Shown piece by piece: positions 1-8,791 of a stretch of 64,000 bases of DNA. Position 1 is the first letter of the stretch. Each line of letters opens with the position of its first letter. Location: contig WHVA01000419.1 in NCBI GenBank assembly GCA_015179125.1, forward strand, positions 1-64,000, given 5' to 3'. Made by a program: the position numbers and the translations under genes. Source of the stretch: Gautieria morchelliformis. Its lineage: Eukaryota; Basidiomycota; Agaricomycetes; Gomphales; Gomphaceae. The notes under the pieces were generated by a model. It worked only from the letters and a program-made list of their open reading frames with translations. It searched no databases and was not told where the DNA came from.

Positions 1-883
1 GCCTTGATTGAGGGGTCAACGTGATCTGATCTCGCAATGAAGTGGGACGCAGCGGCGAATTGAATCAGGTCGCCTGCAGATACCTGGGTGTGGTTGTGGA
101 GGGGGTAAGTAGCTCAAGACTGTCAGAAATCCTGAGGTCTGCGTGGAAATTCAGCTCGACGTTGGGTAAAATAAGCATAGAACCGTCGGCACCTCCACCA
201 GCTGGGAGCTCCCGATACCTTAGGGCTGGCGAGAATCTGATGGCGTCGTCTGAAAGAGAAGAATATCAGAGTAAGTAAATGTACACCACCGTTGTCTGGG
301 AATGGACCGACGGAAACTGAGACGAACTGCCTCATGAGTGTTCTCACCGCACTGGTGTGAAAAACTAAACAATTGATCAACTAACTGAGCTGCGCAACCT
401 GGAAGCAACACCTTACGCATTATTTTGCAGGTCGTCGCGAAGGACGAAACACGGGCAGCAAGCAGAATGGGAAGCTACATTGCCATCTGGACCCTTGACA
501 CGGCCAGTGGTCGCGGCATGACTTGGGTGGATGGTTGAAAAAACAGTTGGGAAATTTTCACCTATTCAAAACCTTTTTTGTAGCTACAGTTAACTCTTTT
601 GGACTTTGCAGACGACGATCCACCTTGGCGCCCAAAGCCCGGGTTCTGAAAACAAAGCCGAGTTGGAGGCCTGGCTCGGCTCGGCTCGGGCTCAGCCCGG
701 AAAACTCTACTGACTGGAGGTGGCCCGGGAAAAGGGCAGAGAGGCGGTGAAACCGGTATGTCATGATCCTCCTCTGACAGCGCACAGCTTCTGAGGCACC
801 GACTCGGACGTTACAGCGAAGAGTGACCTCAGGCGGCACGCGGGAGTCCCTGGGACACACCTACATAGTCCTCGAAGGTCCAG
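1..883. other. Unassigned sequence left of Copia-1
   Basis: No protein family is recognised here on either strand. Short open frames exist but none shows a motif. A possible 3' splice site (T-rich stretch then TTTTGCAG) ends near 429, so a spliced gene fragment cannot be excluded. A short GGCTC-type simple repeat lies at about 672-700. Before Copia-1 inserted, this sequence was contiguous with the DNA just upstream of the transaldolase gene, so part of it may be old upstream or neighbouring-gene DNA. Confidence 0.4.
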
Positions 884-888
884 CTCAT

Positions 889-1204
889 TGTAGCGGTTAT
901 GCGCAGTATCTAATAGTATGAAGCCTCAGTGAACGGCCAGTTCACTGAGTGTATATAAGTACTCTACCTAATAGTATGAAGCCTACATGACAGTAAGTAT
1001 ACCATTAGGATACATAATGGGATGGGGGCACGTACCTCAGTGAACGGCCAGTTCACTGAGGGTTAGCGGTTGTGGAGCGAGTAGATATAGGGCCTCGGTC
1101 ATACTTGACCGAGGCCAGTAATACTATTTTACTATACGATGATAAATCCTTCCCCCTAACCTACTTGGCCCTGCGTTCTCCGCTTACCGACCCTGACTCC
1201 AACA
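889..1204 (-). repeat. Copia-1 3' LTR
   Basis: A 316-bp LTR that begins TGTTGG and ends GCTACA on the element strand. It matches 5468-5784 base for base except for one G missing from a G run in the LTR centre. It contains two copies of a hairpin-forming motif (CTCAGTGAAC, short spacer, GTTCACTGAG) near 925-950 and 1040-1060, which probably lie in the U3/R control region. Confidence 0.93.
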
Positions 1205-1216
1205 CTCCCCCTTAAG
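1205..1216 (-). other. Copia-1 polypurine tract
   Basis: On the element strand the sequence CTTAAGGGGGAG abuts the first base of the 3' LTR. A purine run in this position primes plus-strand DNA synthesis in LTR retrotransposons. Position and composition are seen directly; function is by analogy. Confidence 0.8.
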
Positions 1217-1814
1217 CCGAACATAGACCAAGTAGGGCGGTCAGGTGTAAAACCTTGTGTCGGGGGAGGGCTTTAGTGAATATGTCGGCTGCCATATCAT
1301 CTGTCGGTACGTAGTCGATGTACAGTAGCTGTCTTTGTACCGCGTGGCGTATGAAATGATACCGTATATCGATATGCTTGGTCCTCGGGTGATACTCGTC
1401 GTTCTTTGTGATAGATATCGCGGAGAGATTGTCGAGGTGGATGGTGATGGGCTGGCTGAGTGGTCGGGCGATCTCTGCCAGGAAGGCGCGTATCCACAAA
1501 GCCTCCTTCGCGGCATGAGTCGCTGCAACGTATTCCGCCTCCGTTGTTGACAACGCGACGATCGGCTGCTTCTTGGAACTCCAAGACACAGCGCCTCCGT
1601 CGATCGTGAATACGTACCCCGAAATCGAGTGTCGGTGTTCTTGTGATGCCCAGTCAGCGTCAGAAAATGCTTCCAGTCCCCTGCGAGATCCGCCGATAGT
1701 TAGGGCCACGTCCTTCGTGCCCTTCAAGTATCGAAACACGCGTTTGACCGCCTCCCAATGCGGCCTCCCGGGGTCTTGCATGAACTGAGCTAAGAAGGAC
1801 ACCCGCGAACGCAA
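1212..1814 (-). CDS. Copia-1 RNase H region of Pol (frame-shifted C-terminal segment)
   Basis: This 200-residue open segment carries the copia RNase H domain. Near its N-terminus it has the conserved run with VKRVFRYLKGT, then SDADWA, ALSTTEAEYVA, a central D (HLDN), KHIDIRYHFIR, and the terminal ADIFTKAL motif. RNase H removes the RNA template during reverse transcription. It continues the RT segment in another frame: an extra G in a short G run at about 1802-1804 shifts the reading frame just after RPDIAFA. The stop lies a few bases inside the polypurine tract, as expected for an intact Pol C-terminus. Confidence 0.9.
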   Translation of the reverse strand: MRSRVSFLAQFMQDPGRPHWEAVKRVFRYLKGTKDVALTIGGSRRGLEAFSDADWASQEHRHSISGYVFTIDGGAVSWSSKKQPIVALSTTEAEYVAATHAAKEALWIRAFLAEIARPLSQPITIHLDNLSAISITKNDEYHPRTKHIDIRYHFIRHAVQRQLLYIDYVPTDDMAADIFTKALPRHKVLHLTALLGLCSA

Positions 1815-2754
1815 TGTCAGGGCGTGTGCCCAGAGCCGCGTACATGAGTGAGCCGATAGCTTCCCTGTACGGTACGGCGTGCATTTCTTGGCGTTCGCAA
1901 GGAGTGGTGGGCGATTGGGATAGGGATAGCCTGTGATGCGGGTCGAGCGGCGTGCTCAGGGCATTCGCATCTTGCAGACCAAATCTTTCAAGAATTCTCT
2001 CGATGTAAGCGCGTTGTGAGAACGATATTGTGCGCGTCTCGCGCACCCATTTCACCTCTATACCCAATAGCCAATGCAGGTCGCCCAAGTCCTTGATTTT
2101 GAGGACCGTACGTAGCTCGTTCTTGAATTCAAGGATCGCGCTTTTCGAGCTTCTGGCCATGGTCAGGTCGTCTACGTCGACCGCGACGATAAGCGCGTCC
2201 TGTCCGGCATACCTGTGAAAGACTGCGTGTTCCGTCTCGCAGCGCGTGAACCCAAATTGGTTCATGAACCCGCGCAGCGTGTCGTACCATTCCCTACCGG
2301 ATTGCTTCAGCCCGTATATCGCACGGTTGAGCCGGCAGACCTTGTGCTCATTTCCAGGGGCTTCATATCCCCTGGCCTGTCGCATGTATATGGTCTCCGT
2401 GATTGGTGCGTTCAAGTACGCGCCATCTATATCCGTTTGTTCGAGTTCCCAGTCGTTCCGGACTGCAATGGCTGCGATTATTCGGATAGCAGAGAGCTTT
2501 GCTGTGGGGGAGAAGGTCTCATTGTAGTCAATTCCATGTGTCTGTGAGAATCCTTGCGCGACGAGCCTCGTTTTTCGATCTACAACCTTTCCCTCCGCGT
2601 CATGCTTGTAATGAAACACGAGCCTGCTCCCCACGATGTTCGTGCCATCCGGGGGCTTCGACGAGGTCCCAGGTGCGCAGCGCCGCGTGTTGGTCCAACT
2701 CCCGCCTGATCGACGCATCCCACTGTGGCCAGTCAGCGCGGGAACAGGCGTCAT
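1660..2754 (-). CDS. Copia-1 reverse transcriptase segment of Pol
   Basis: This segment encodes most of the copia RT (RVT_2 family). It shows KTRLVAQGFSQ, the ETFSP motif, the DIDGAYLNA metal-site motif, YGLKQSGREWY, and the catalytic box in the form VDVDDL, which replaces the more usual YVDDI. It ends with the typical copia run EAIGSLMYAALGTRPDIAFA. It is in the same frame as the upstream Gag-protease-integrase frame, but the stretch between them is read in another frame. The VD in place of YV keeps both catalytic aspartates. The last ~50 residues after RPDIAFA are out-of-frame readthrough. Confidence 0.9.
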   Translation of the reverse strand: MTPVPALTGHSGMRRSGGSWTNTRRCAPGTSSKPPDGTNIVGSRLVFHYKHDAEGKVVDRKTRLVAQGFSQTHGIDYNETFSPTAKLSAIRIIAAIAVRNDWELEQTDIDGAYLNAPITETIYMRQARGYEAPGNEHKVCRLNRAIYGLKQSGREWYDTLRGFMNQFGFTRCETEHAVFHRYAGQDALIVAVDVDDLTMARSSKSAILEFKNELRTVLKIKDLGDLHWLLGIEVKWVRETRTISFSQRAYIERILERFGLQDANALSTPLDPHHRLSLSQSPTTPCERQEMHAVPYREAIGSLMYAALGTRPDIAFAGVLLSSVHARPREAALGGGQTRVSILEGHEGRGPNYRRISQGTGSIF

Positions 2755-2971
2755 CGAGGTTAGTCGGGTCGGGCCCTGGGCTGTGCGCTGTGGCAGCGGT
2801 CGTGTGCCTAGCAGGGTGACGAGGCTCCCCCTCAGCTCTGGCGATCTCCCCTCCGCCCCCTGTCAGCGCGACTAGGGCTGAGTCGTTTGTGGGCATCGGC
2901 AGACCTCGGGGGTACGCGGGTGCATGTGGATGACCTGTGCTGCTGCCCACGCCGTCCGCGATCCCCCGCAC
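2600..2971 (-). CDS. Copia-1 linker and RT N-terminus (frame-shifted segment)
   Basis: This frame bridges the integrase C-terminal region and the RT. Just upstream of its first Met the same frame reads RTRKPSAYVRGIADG, a normal copia integrase-RT linker. It then encodes the RT N-terminal run with NLDDA, WPQWDASIRREL and LRTWDLVEAP. The sense then leaves this frame at the G5 run 2651-2655 (C5 on the coding strand) and continues as PPDGTNIVGSR in the frame of the next segment. The break is therefore a small indel in a homopolymer. Confidence 0.8.
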   Translation of the reverse strand: MRGIADGVGSSTGHPHAPAYPRGLPMPTNDSALVALTGGGGEIARAEGEPRHPARHTTAATAHSPGPDPTNLDDACSRADWPQWDASIRRELDQHAALRTWDLVEAPGWHEHRGEQARVSLQA

Positions 2972-5463
2972 GTACGCGGACGGTTTCCGCGTGCGGTGGC
3001 CCCTTCCTTGGGGCGGGTCTGCCGGGAGATCCGTGGCCTCGAATTCCTCGAGGGGGTCGATTCGCCCGGTGTCTGCGGGGCCTGCTTCCGGGTCCGGGGT
3101 TGTAGTGGCGGGTGCTGGTGGGGTGCGCGAGGAGCGGGAACGCCGCCGACAACGTCCTGAGTGTCTGGAGCGGACGACTCCCCCTCAGTCAGACCGTCGT
3201 TGGGGGTCACATGGACAAAGGCGTCAAACGTGACGTTCCTTTCGACTGTGACGCGGCGTTTCCCGGGCCAGTAGACCCTGTGCCCTTTGCTCTCATCGCT
3301 ATACCCCACCCATTTTCCTTCATCCGCCTTCGAGTCTAGCTTACTGCTGCTTTCTTTTAGAACATAGACTCTAGTTCCCCATTCTGGTAGGTCCGTGAGA
3401 TCCGGCTTCACGCCGTGCACAATCTCATACGGCGTCCTGCCGTTGAGTGCACGCGTTGAAGTCCGGTTTTTCAGCCAGACCACGTGCTGTACCGCTTCAG
3501 TCCACAGAAACTTCGGTAATCCAGCTGCCAGGAGCATTGCACGTGCGTGTTCTAGCAGCGTCCTGTTCAAACGTTCTGACACGCCGTTTTCTTCAGGGGT
3601 ATCATGCACCGTGAGGCTCCGGGTCGTCCCCTTTGACTTTAGGTGGGCCGTGAAGGCGTCGGAGAGGTATTCTCCCCCGCGGTCAGTCTGTAAGCATTTT
3701 ATTTTTGCGTTATATTGCGTCTCGACCCACGCCTCGTACTGCTTATAGCAGTTGAACGCGTCGCTTTTCCTAGCCATTGGTACCAGGTAAGTCCACCGGT
3801 TATAGTCGTCGGTGAAACTGACGAAATAGTCCTTTCCGTCGTAGCTCTGGGGGTTTGCGGGCCCCCAGACGTCCGAGTGCACTTTTTCGCCGAATTTGGT
3901 GGCTCGCGGCCCCTCCCGTTTCTGTGGCACGGATTTTCGGGTAGGTTTGGCTTGTGCACACTCCATGCAAAAGCCTGGCTGACTCGCCATGTCGAGATCT
4001 AGTCCAGTGACGATTTGGTCTCGGATGAGCTTGCGAGCGGCCTGGGGCGATATGTGTCCCATCCGGCGGTGTAACTCGTCCAATGTGAGTACTTTTCGTG
4101 TAGTACTCGCTGCTGCTGCAGTAGACTGATGTTCTACTTTATACAGGCCATTCGAGAGTGGGATTTGACCAAGTAACATTCCTTTCTTGTCTCGAATTAA
4201 ACATTTCTGATTCTTGAGTAGAACAGTGTAGCCAGCCGCGTCGCATCGCGTTAGGGAGATGAGTGTAAACGCGAGATCGGGACAGTACAGTACGTCCTTC
4301 AAGGTAACGTACGTTGTCGTTCTACCGTTAGGTATTCCGATCTTCATGCTGCCTATCCCGGTAGCCTTGAAGACTGTCTTGTCCGCGGCAGTGACCGTCT
4401 GTGGTGCAATCTCATTGAAGGTGATGAAGCGATGCCTATTCGGCGACATGTGGCCTGACGCGCCCGAGTCGTACACGTCGACTTCTCGCCCCGTTGACCG
4501 ACTCGTTCCCCGCGCAAGCGCGGTCCCAGCGAGCGTCGCGGTAAAGGCGAAATCCTCGCCTTCTACTGCTGCGTTCGCCAAGTCGCCTCCTTTCTTGTCC
4601 TCGCCCTTTTTTTCTTTTTTCTTGCCTTTAGAACGACAGTCTGCTTTGAGGTGCCCCTTTTTGCCGCACTTCCAACATTCCACATCTGTCCGCGTGGTAT
4701 TGGAACCACTGCTGCGTGGCTGGTGCTTTCCACGACTCTTGACCACCGCGAGTGCGTTCTCACTTGCCTTCAATTGTCGTTCTTCGATTGCTAATCGCTC
4801 AAACTCGTCGATTAGAGTGCTGACTACCTGGTCCGGTTCAAGTCTTGCCTTTGCGTGAGTCGCCGACATCGTTATCGCATTGATGAGCGGCCGATACGAC
4901 TTCGGGAGCGAGCCGAGGATGACGGTGACAAGGTCGTCATCGGTGAGTCCCGCGTTCATCCCTGCGAGTTGCTCCTGCATTCTCATGAGGGATTCCAGGT
5001 GCGTGCGGACGTTCGATTCGTCCTCGCATTTCAGCTCGTACATGCGTCGTCGCATGTCAACCTTGACCGTGAGTGCCCTTGTCTCGTGCTTTGCACATAC
5101 GGCCTCCCAGACCTCCTTTGCTGTCGCTAGGTTGCGGACTTCGATGAGGACGCTATCGGGGACAGTGGTAAATATTTGTGCCATTATCGCTGCCTCGCGC
5201 TGATTGTAGTCATCCCAGCGTTTCTCGAGATCCTCTAGGTCCTCTTCCTCCTTGTCTGTGAGCGTGTAGCCGTTAGGGTACGTCGGGAGCGTGCGAGGGA
5301 TCCGAGCAGTCCCTTCTAGGTGGCGCTTCGCACCACGGGTCGCCGCCAGCGTAGCTAACGTCTGGCTTTTCCAGGTGACCCAGTTCGTGCCGTCCCTGGC
5401 CAGCTTCGGGACGACGAACGACTTGAAGGTGGGAGTAGACGTTGTGGGCTCTGCGGGGCCCAT
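2872..5463 (-). CDS. Copia-1 Gag-protease-integrase polyprotein
   Basis: An 863-residue frame. The N-terminal Gag (UBN2-like) is followed by a CCHC zinc knuckle (CWKCGKKGHLKADC, about residue 262), the aspartic protease active site YDSGASGHMS (about 328), a GAG_pre-integrase motif HRRMGHIS (about 465), and CMECAQAK (about 503). The integrase core has its D, D and E near residues 529 (SDVWGP), 591 (TDRGGE) and 626 (EENGVSERLNR). The start Met lies inside the primer-binding site, so the protein begins MGPA. Roughly the last 60 residues are out of frame because of a small indel at about 3070-3150. The protein forms the capsid and provides processing and integration functions. Confidence 0.93.
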   Translation of the reverse strand: MGPAEPTTSTPTFKSFVVPKLARDGTNWVTWKSQTLATLAATRGAKRHLEGTARIPRTLPTYPNGYTLTDKEEEDLEDLEKRWDDYNQREAAIMAQIFTTVPDSVLIEVRNLATAKEVWEAVCAKHETRALTVKVDMRRRMYELKCEDESNVRTHLESLMRMQEQLAGMNAGLTDDDLVTVILGSLPKSYRPLINAITMSATHAKARLEPDQVVSTLIDEFERLAIEERQLKASENALAVVKSRGKHQPRSSGSNTTRTDVECWKCGKKGHLKADCRSKGKKKEKKGEDKKGGDLANAAVEGEDFAFTATLAGTALARGTSRSTGREVDVYDSGASGHMSPNRHRFITFNEIAPQTVTAADKTVFKATGIGSMKIGIPNGRTTTYVTLKDVLYCPDLAFTLISLTRCDAAGYTVLLKNQKCLIRDKKGMLLGQIPLSNGLYKVEHQSTAAAASTTRKVLTLDELHRRMGHISPQAARKLIRDQIVTGLDLDMASQPGFCMECAQAKPTRKSVPQKREGPRATKFGEKVHSDVWGPANPQSYDGKDYFVSFTDDYNRWTYLVPMARKSDAFNCYKQYEAWVETQYNAKIKCLQTDRGGEYLSDAFTAHLKSKGTTRSLTVHDTPEENGVSERLNRTLLEHARAMLLAAGLPKFLWTEAVQHVVWLKNRTSTRALNGRTPYEIVHGVKPDLTDLPEWGTRVYVLKESSSKLDSKADEGKWVGYSDESKGHRVYWPGKRRVTVERNVTFDAFVHVTPNDGLTEGESSAPDTQDVVGGVPAPRAPHQHPPLQPRTRKQAPQTPGESTPSRNSRPRISRQTRPKEGATARGNRPRTCGGSRTAWAAAQVIHMHPRTPEVCRCPQTTQP

Positions 5464-5467
5464 AACC
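5453..5467 (-). promoter_or_regulatory. Copia-1 primer-binding site (half tRNA-iMet type) with gag ATG inside
   Basis: Directly next to the 5' LTR end the element strand reads GGTTATGGGCCCCGC. Its complement, GCGGGGCCCATAACC, looks like the anticodon stem-loop of eukaryotic initiator tRNA-Met (loop CCCAUAA, anticodon CAU). Priming by an internal half of tRNA-iMet is established for Drosophila copia; its use here is inferred from the match. The ATG in the motif is the first codon of the Gag frame. Confidence 0.75.
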
Positions 5468-5784
5468 TGTAGCGGTTATGCGCAGTATCTAATAGTATGA
5501 AGCCTCAGTGAACGGCCAGTTCACTGAGTGTATATAAGTACTCTACCTAATAGTATGAAGCCTACATGACAGTAAGTATACCATTAGGATACATAATGGG
5601 ATGGGGGCACGTACCTCAGTGAACGGCCAGTTCACTGAGGGGTTAGCGGTTGTGGAGCGAGTAGATATAGGGCCTCGGTCATACTTGACCGAGGCCAGTA
5701 ATACTATTTTACTATACGATGATAAATCCTTCCCCCTAACCTACTTGGCCCTGCGTTCTCCGCTTACCGACCCTGACTCCAACA
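5468..5784 (-). repeat. Copia-1 5' LTR
   Basis: A 317-bp LTR with the same TGTT...TACA ends as the 3' copy and one extra G in an internal G run. The element's own promoter should lie here. The LTR end nearest the transaldolase gene is followed by the target-site copy CTCAT at 5785-5789. Confidence 0.93.
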
Positions 5785-5789
5785 CTCAT

Positions 5790-6008
5790 CCCACATGGTA
5801 AATATCTATCCGACTTGGTTAGCTGTAGTTTGAATCATGCAACAAAAACACTCAAATTCCCATTCCTGGCGTATGACTTGCAGGAACGCGATCGCAGCCA
5901 GTGGATTATTAAGGTGATCCGGAAGCCGCCACGTATCCGTCCAGGGGTAGCGCGGGAAAACACCACGTCAATAATTATGTACCAGTTCGTCTCCATGTCA
6001 CAACCATC
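5790..6008 (+). promoter_or_regulatory. Short upstream region of the transaldolase gene
   Basis: Only about 220 bp of non-repetitive DNA separate the Copia-1 target duplication from the transaldolase start codon. It contains a CAAC-rich stretch just before the ATG and no clear TATA box. Any promoter element further upstream has been displaced by 4.9 kb. The region is defined by position only. Confidence 0.4.
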
Positions 6009-7287
6009 ATGACTACCTCCCTCGACCACCTCAAACAGTCCGGCACCGTCGTCGTATCCGACTCTGGCGACTTCGAGTGTGAGCCTTTCGCCGAAGGTTA
6101 CGTTGATGATAATGAAGGCCTGATTATGAGCTTGCATAGCCATCGATGTCTACAAACCTCAAGATGCGACGACGAACCCGAGGTAGGCATCAAGTCTCCC
6201 GACGTATTCAAGAGGCCCATAGCGCAATAGTTTGCTCCTCGCTGCGGCGAACAAGCCCGCCTACGCTCACCTAATCGACGAGGCTATTCAGCATGCCAAG
6301 AAGTCAAGTGCAAACGTGGAGACTCAAGCTAACGTCGCTGTTGACCGTCTTGTTCGTCGTACTGTCTTGCGTTCATATGCAGCGCCATCCTGATCATGGG
6401 GGTTTTTTTTAGCTCGTGGGTTTTGGCAAAGAAATCCTCAAGATTATCCCCGGTCGCGTTTCCACAGAAGTCGACGCTCGTCTCTCCTTCGATAAAGAAG
6501 GCACCAAGGCCAAGGTGAACGGCATTCATTCATACTCTCGCAAAAACATTTGTCAATCTAACTCCACCTCGCACAGGCCAAAGAGCTCATCGCGCTCTAC
6601 GAGTCGATCGGTGTGAAGAAGGAACGTGTTCTGATCAAGATCGCGTCGACGTGGGAGGGAATTCAGGCAGCCCGCGAGCTCGAGCGTGATCACGGCATCC
6701 ACTGTAACCTCACCCTGCTCTTCGGCTTCGCCCAGGCCGTCGCGTGCGCCGAGGCGGGCGTCACGCTCATCTCGCCCTTCGTCGGCCGCATTTTGGATTG
6801 GTACAAGAAGAACCAGCCCGGGAAGCCTTACGAGGGCGACGATGACCCCGGGGTGCAGTCTGTGAAGAAAATATTTAACTATTACAAGCAGCACGGATAT
6901 AAGACGATCGTCATGGGTGCTTCCTTCCGTAATGTAAGTAAGGCGCTTGGGTGGTGTGAGGCGGGATCTGGGATCTTTGCTGACGAGATGCGTGCATAGA
7001 CTGGCGAGATCAAGGCGCTGGCGGGTGTGGACTTCCTGACCATCTCCCCGTCATTACTCGATGAACTACAAAAGTCAACCGTCCCCGTGCCCAACAAACT
7101 CGACGCCGCCGCCGCTGCCAAGGCTAACCCGATCCCTAAAGTCTCTTACGTGGACGACGAACCCGAGTTCCGTTGGGCACTTCTCCAGGATCAGATGGCA
7201 TTTGACAAGCTGCACGAGGGGATCAAGAAGTTCGCGGAGGACGGCGCGACGCTCAAGGAGATACTGAGGAAAAAGCTGACGGCGTAA
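6009..7287 (+). CDS. Transaldolase, six exons, intact
   Basis: Exons 6009-6078, 6140-6182, 6231-6351, 6413-6514, 6577-6933 and 7000-7287 join without a frame break to 327 codons (326 residues), the normal length for eukaryotic transaldolase. All five introns start GT and end AG. The product starts [18 protein letters not shown]. It has the [14 protein letters not shown] motif near residue 25, the Schiff-base lysine in [11 protein letters not shown] (K133), [25 protein letters not shown] and a C-terminal [11 protein letters not shown]. The enzyme moves a dihydroxyacetone unit between sedoheptulose 7-phosphate and glyceraldehyde 3-phosphate in the cytosolic non-oxidative pentose phosphate pathway. 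The third intron has a weak donor (GTTCGT). It is the only host gene here that reads as fully functional. Confidence 0.93.
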
Positions 7288-7690
7288 AACGAGATAATAA
7301 GTAGGTGGGTGGAGTGAGTGGGCCGCATGGCAGAGGTTTATAAAGTACATCAGACAACATTTCTATAGACTTGTACTATGTATCAGATCGGTAGCAATTA
7401 TAAAGTATAGGTGGTCTCTGTAGATGTCGTTTACGCTGATAAACCATACGCATATCGAAACTAGTGACTGCATCTTGCGCACGCCTTCGGTGCGGCAAAG
7501 AGGGAATCATTGGCATATGTTTTCCTGGTCTCAGAGCTTGAGTTCAACTTTAGGAACTGCAGTAATGATTATTACCAGAGCGAGCGCCCTGTGGAAGTGT
7601 GTTGATGATACTCGTCGCCGATCTACAGATGTAGACGTTGAGGTGAATCACTCGTATATGCTACAGACTCTTGAAAACCGTGTCAGCCGT
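7288..7690. other. Downstream region of transaldolase, no gene recognised
   Basis: About 400 bp follow the transaldolase stop. Short open frames on the plus strand show no family motif. Part of the right end may be 5' exon sequence of the DUF6533-like fragment that follows. Confidence 0.4.
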
Positions 7691-7981
7691 TTCTTCCTCA
7701 TTCGCTACTTGAGAGGTGCGCTGTGAAACCCTCTCTACACCAAATATCTAATAAAAATTTCAGTGGCAATATGCACTTGGACATTCTTCCACTATTTCCT
7801 AAATATCCAGGATGAGGTCGAGCTCGTTTGGATTGCCCCCAATAGCGTCCCAAAGTTCATGGTCCTGGTCTATCAGTATTGCCCCCTTATATACACCCTT
7901 GGGGCATATGGTATGTATCTATCCAAAATTTGTTCGCCTGTCGTAAGGGCCATACTAACGAGATTCTGGCGGCGCGAGTAA
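7691..7981 (+). pseudogene. DUF6533-like membrane protein fragment
   Basis: After a likely 3' splice site (AATTTCAG ending near 7763) the plus strand encodes TFFHYFLNIQDEVELVW...PKFMVLVYQYCPLIYTL. This resembles the N-terminal DUF6533 block (YDYLLTL..EVELIW...K.LFL..RY) common in Agaricomycete multi-span membrane proteins of unknown function. The remaining membrane helices are not found downstream and the frame stops at 7981, so this is a fragment. Family assignment is by motif resemblance only. Confidence 0.4.
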
Positions 7982-8791
7982 GCCTTGCAGCCAGTTCGCG
8001 TCGGTGGAGAAGGGCATGATGTTAGCATTCTTGTATCAGTAAAGATACATAATAAGTGACTGTCAAGGGGTATACTAAGTGTTCTGGGCAGTGAGGATGC
8101 TGAAGTTGGAAGTGGAAGTGGAAGTCAGTGATTCAGAGTTTTAAGTATCGTGTCTGGGCCTTTGCTGCGTGTCGGCGTTGGCATGCGTCATAGGAGCGGA
8201 GCGTACTACATTACGTCAAGAAAAATACGTGCCCTTGCACGCGCCTCGAACATCGCGTTCTCTGGTACGCTACACATTCAACCGCGTTTCCGCGTGTTGC
8301 GCTGAGCTTCACTGCTCGCATAGCCTCGGCTCCCGCTAGACGCATCAGCGTTCACGTCCTACTAGTAGCTTATTCAGCAGTCGCCTTTCGACCCTGTACA
8401 TCGCCCTCCCTCCGCCCAACCCCGTCCTCCCTCCCCGCCCCGCTCCTAGCGTGTCCCGGTCTGCGCAGGCAAATCTTATCATAAATACTTAGATCACGCA
8501 TAGCAGCCCAGCACGCCGGCGCACGGTTGCTTTGTGGATATTGGGCGCAAACGCGTCCACGCGCATAGAGCCCAACTGCTGATTCAGTCCGCCCGAAGCT
8601 CGCAGAATTACCATGTGCATCCCAGTATGAAGCACTGAAACCACGTCCTATCCACGCATCCTCGACCTTTCTGGCTCCCGGGGGATCGTGATATACTGCC
8701 TTCCGCACCGTAACCCTCCACTACACCACCAACATCGCCGCTCCCTGTACCAAGCTCACGGAAACCACGCAGAATAGGTCAGAATGGTGGC
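7982..8791. other. Intergenic stretch with no supported gene
   Basis: A (GGAAGT)n-like microsatellite lies near 8113-8135. A 112-codon minus-strand frame at 8370-8708 shows no recognisable motif. It adjoins the truncated 3' end of the hAT relic. Confidence 0.4.

Larger units (their letters stand above)
889..5784 (-). mobile_element. Copia-1: full-length Ty1/copia LTR retrotransposon
   Basis: Complete element read on the minus strand: 5' LTR (5468-5784), primer-binding site, gag-protease-integrase, RT, RNase H, polypurine tract, 3' LTR (889-1204). The domain order protease-integrase-RT-RNase H defines Ty1/copia. A perfect 5-bp target duplication, CTCAT, lies at 884-888 and 5785-5789. The two LTRs are identical except for one G in a G run, so the insertion is very recent. 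The internal coding sequence is nevertheless split by three small frameshifts, at roughly 3070-3150, at the G run 2651-2655, and near 1802-1804. These are either true inactivating changes or sequencing errors in homopolymers. Confidence 0.95.

Noticed and set aside
5453..5467. GCGGGGCCCATAACC motifs as parts of real tRNA genes
   Set aside because: No acceptor, D or T arms flank any of the four occurrences; all lie at LTR/internal junctions as primer-binding sites.
6009..7287. Transaldolase as a pseudogene, because the open frames are broken up
   Set aside because: All breaks coincide with GT-AG introns of 48-66 nt. The spliced frame is continuous, of normal length and has the catalytic lysine.
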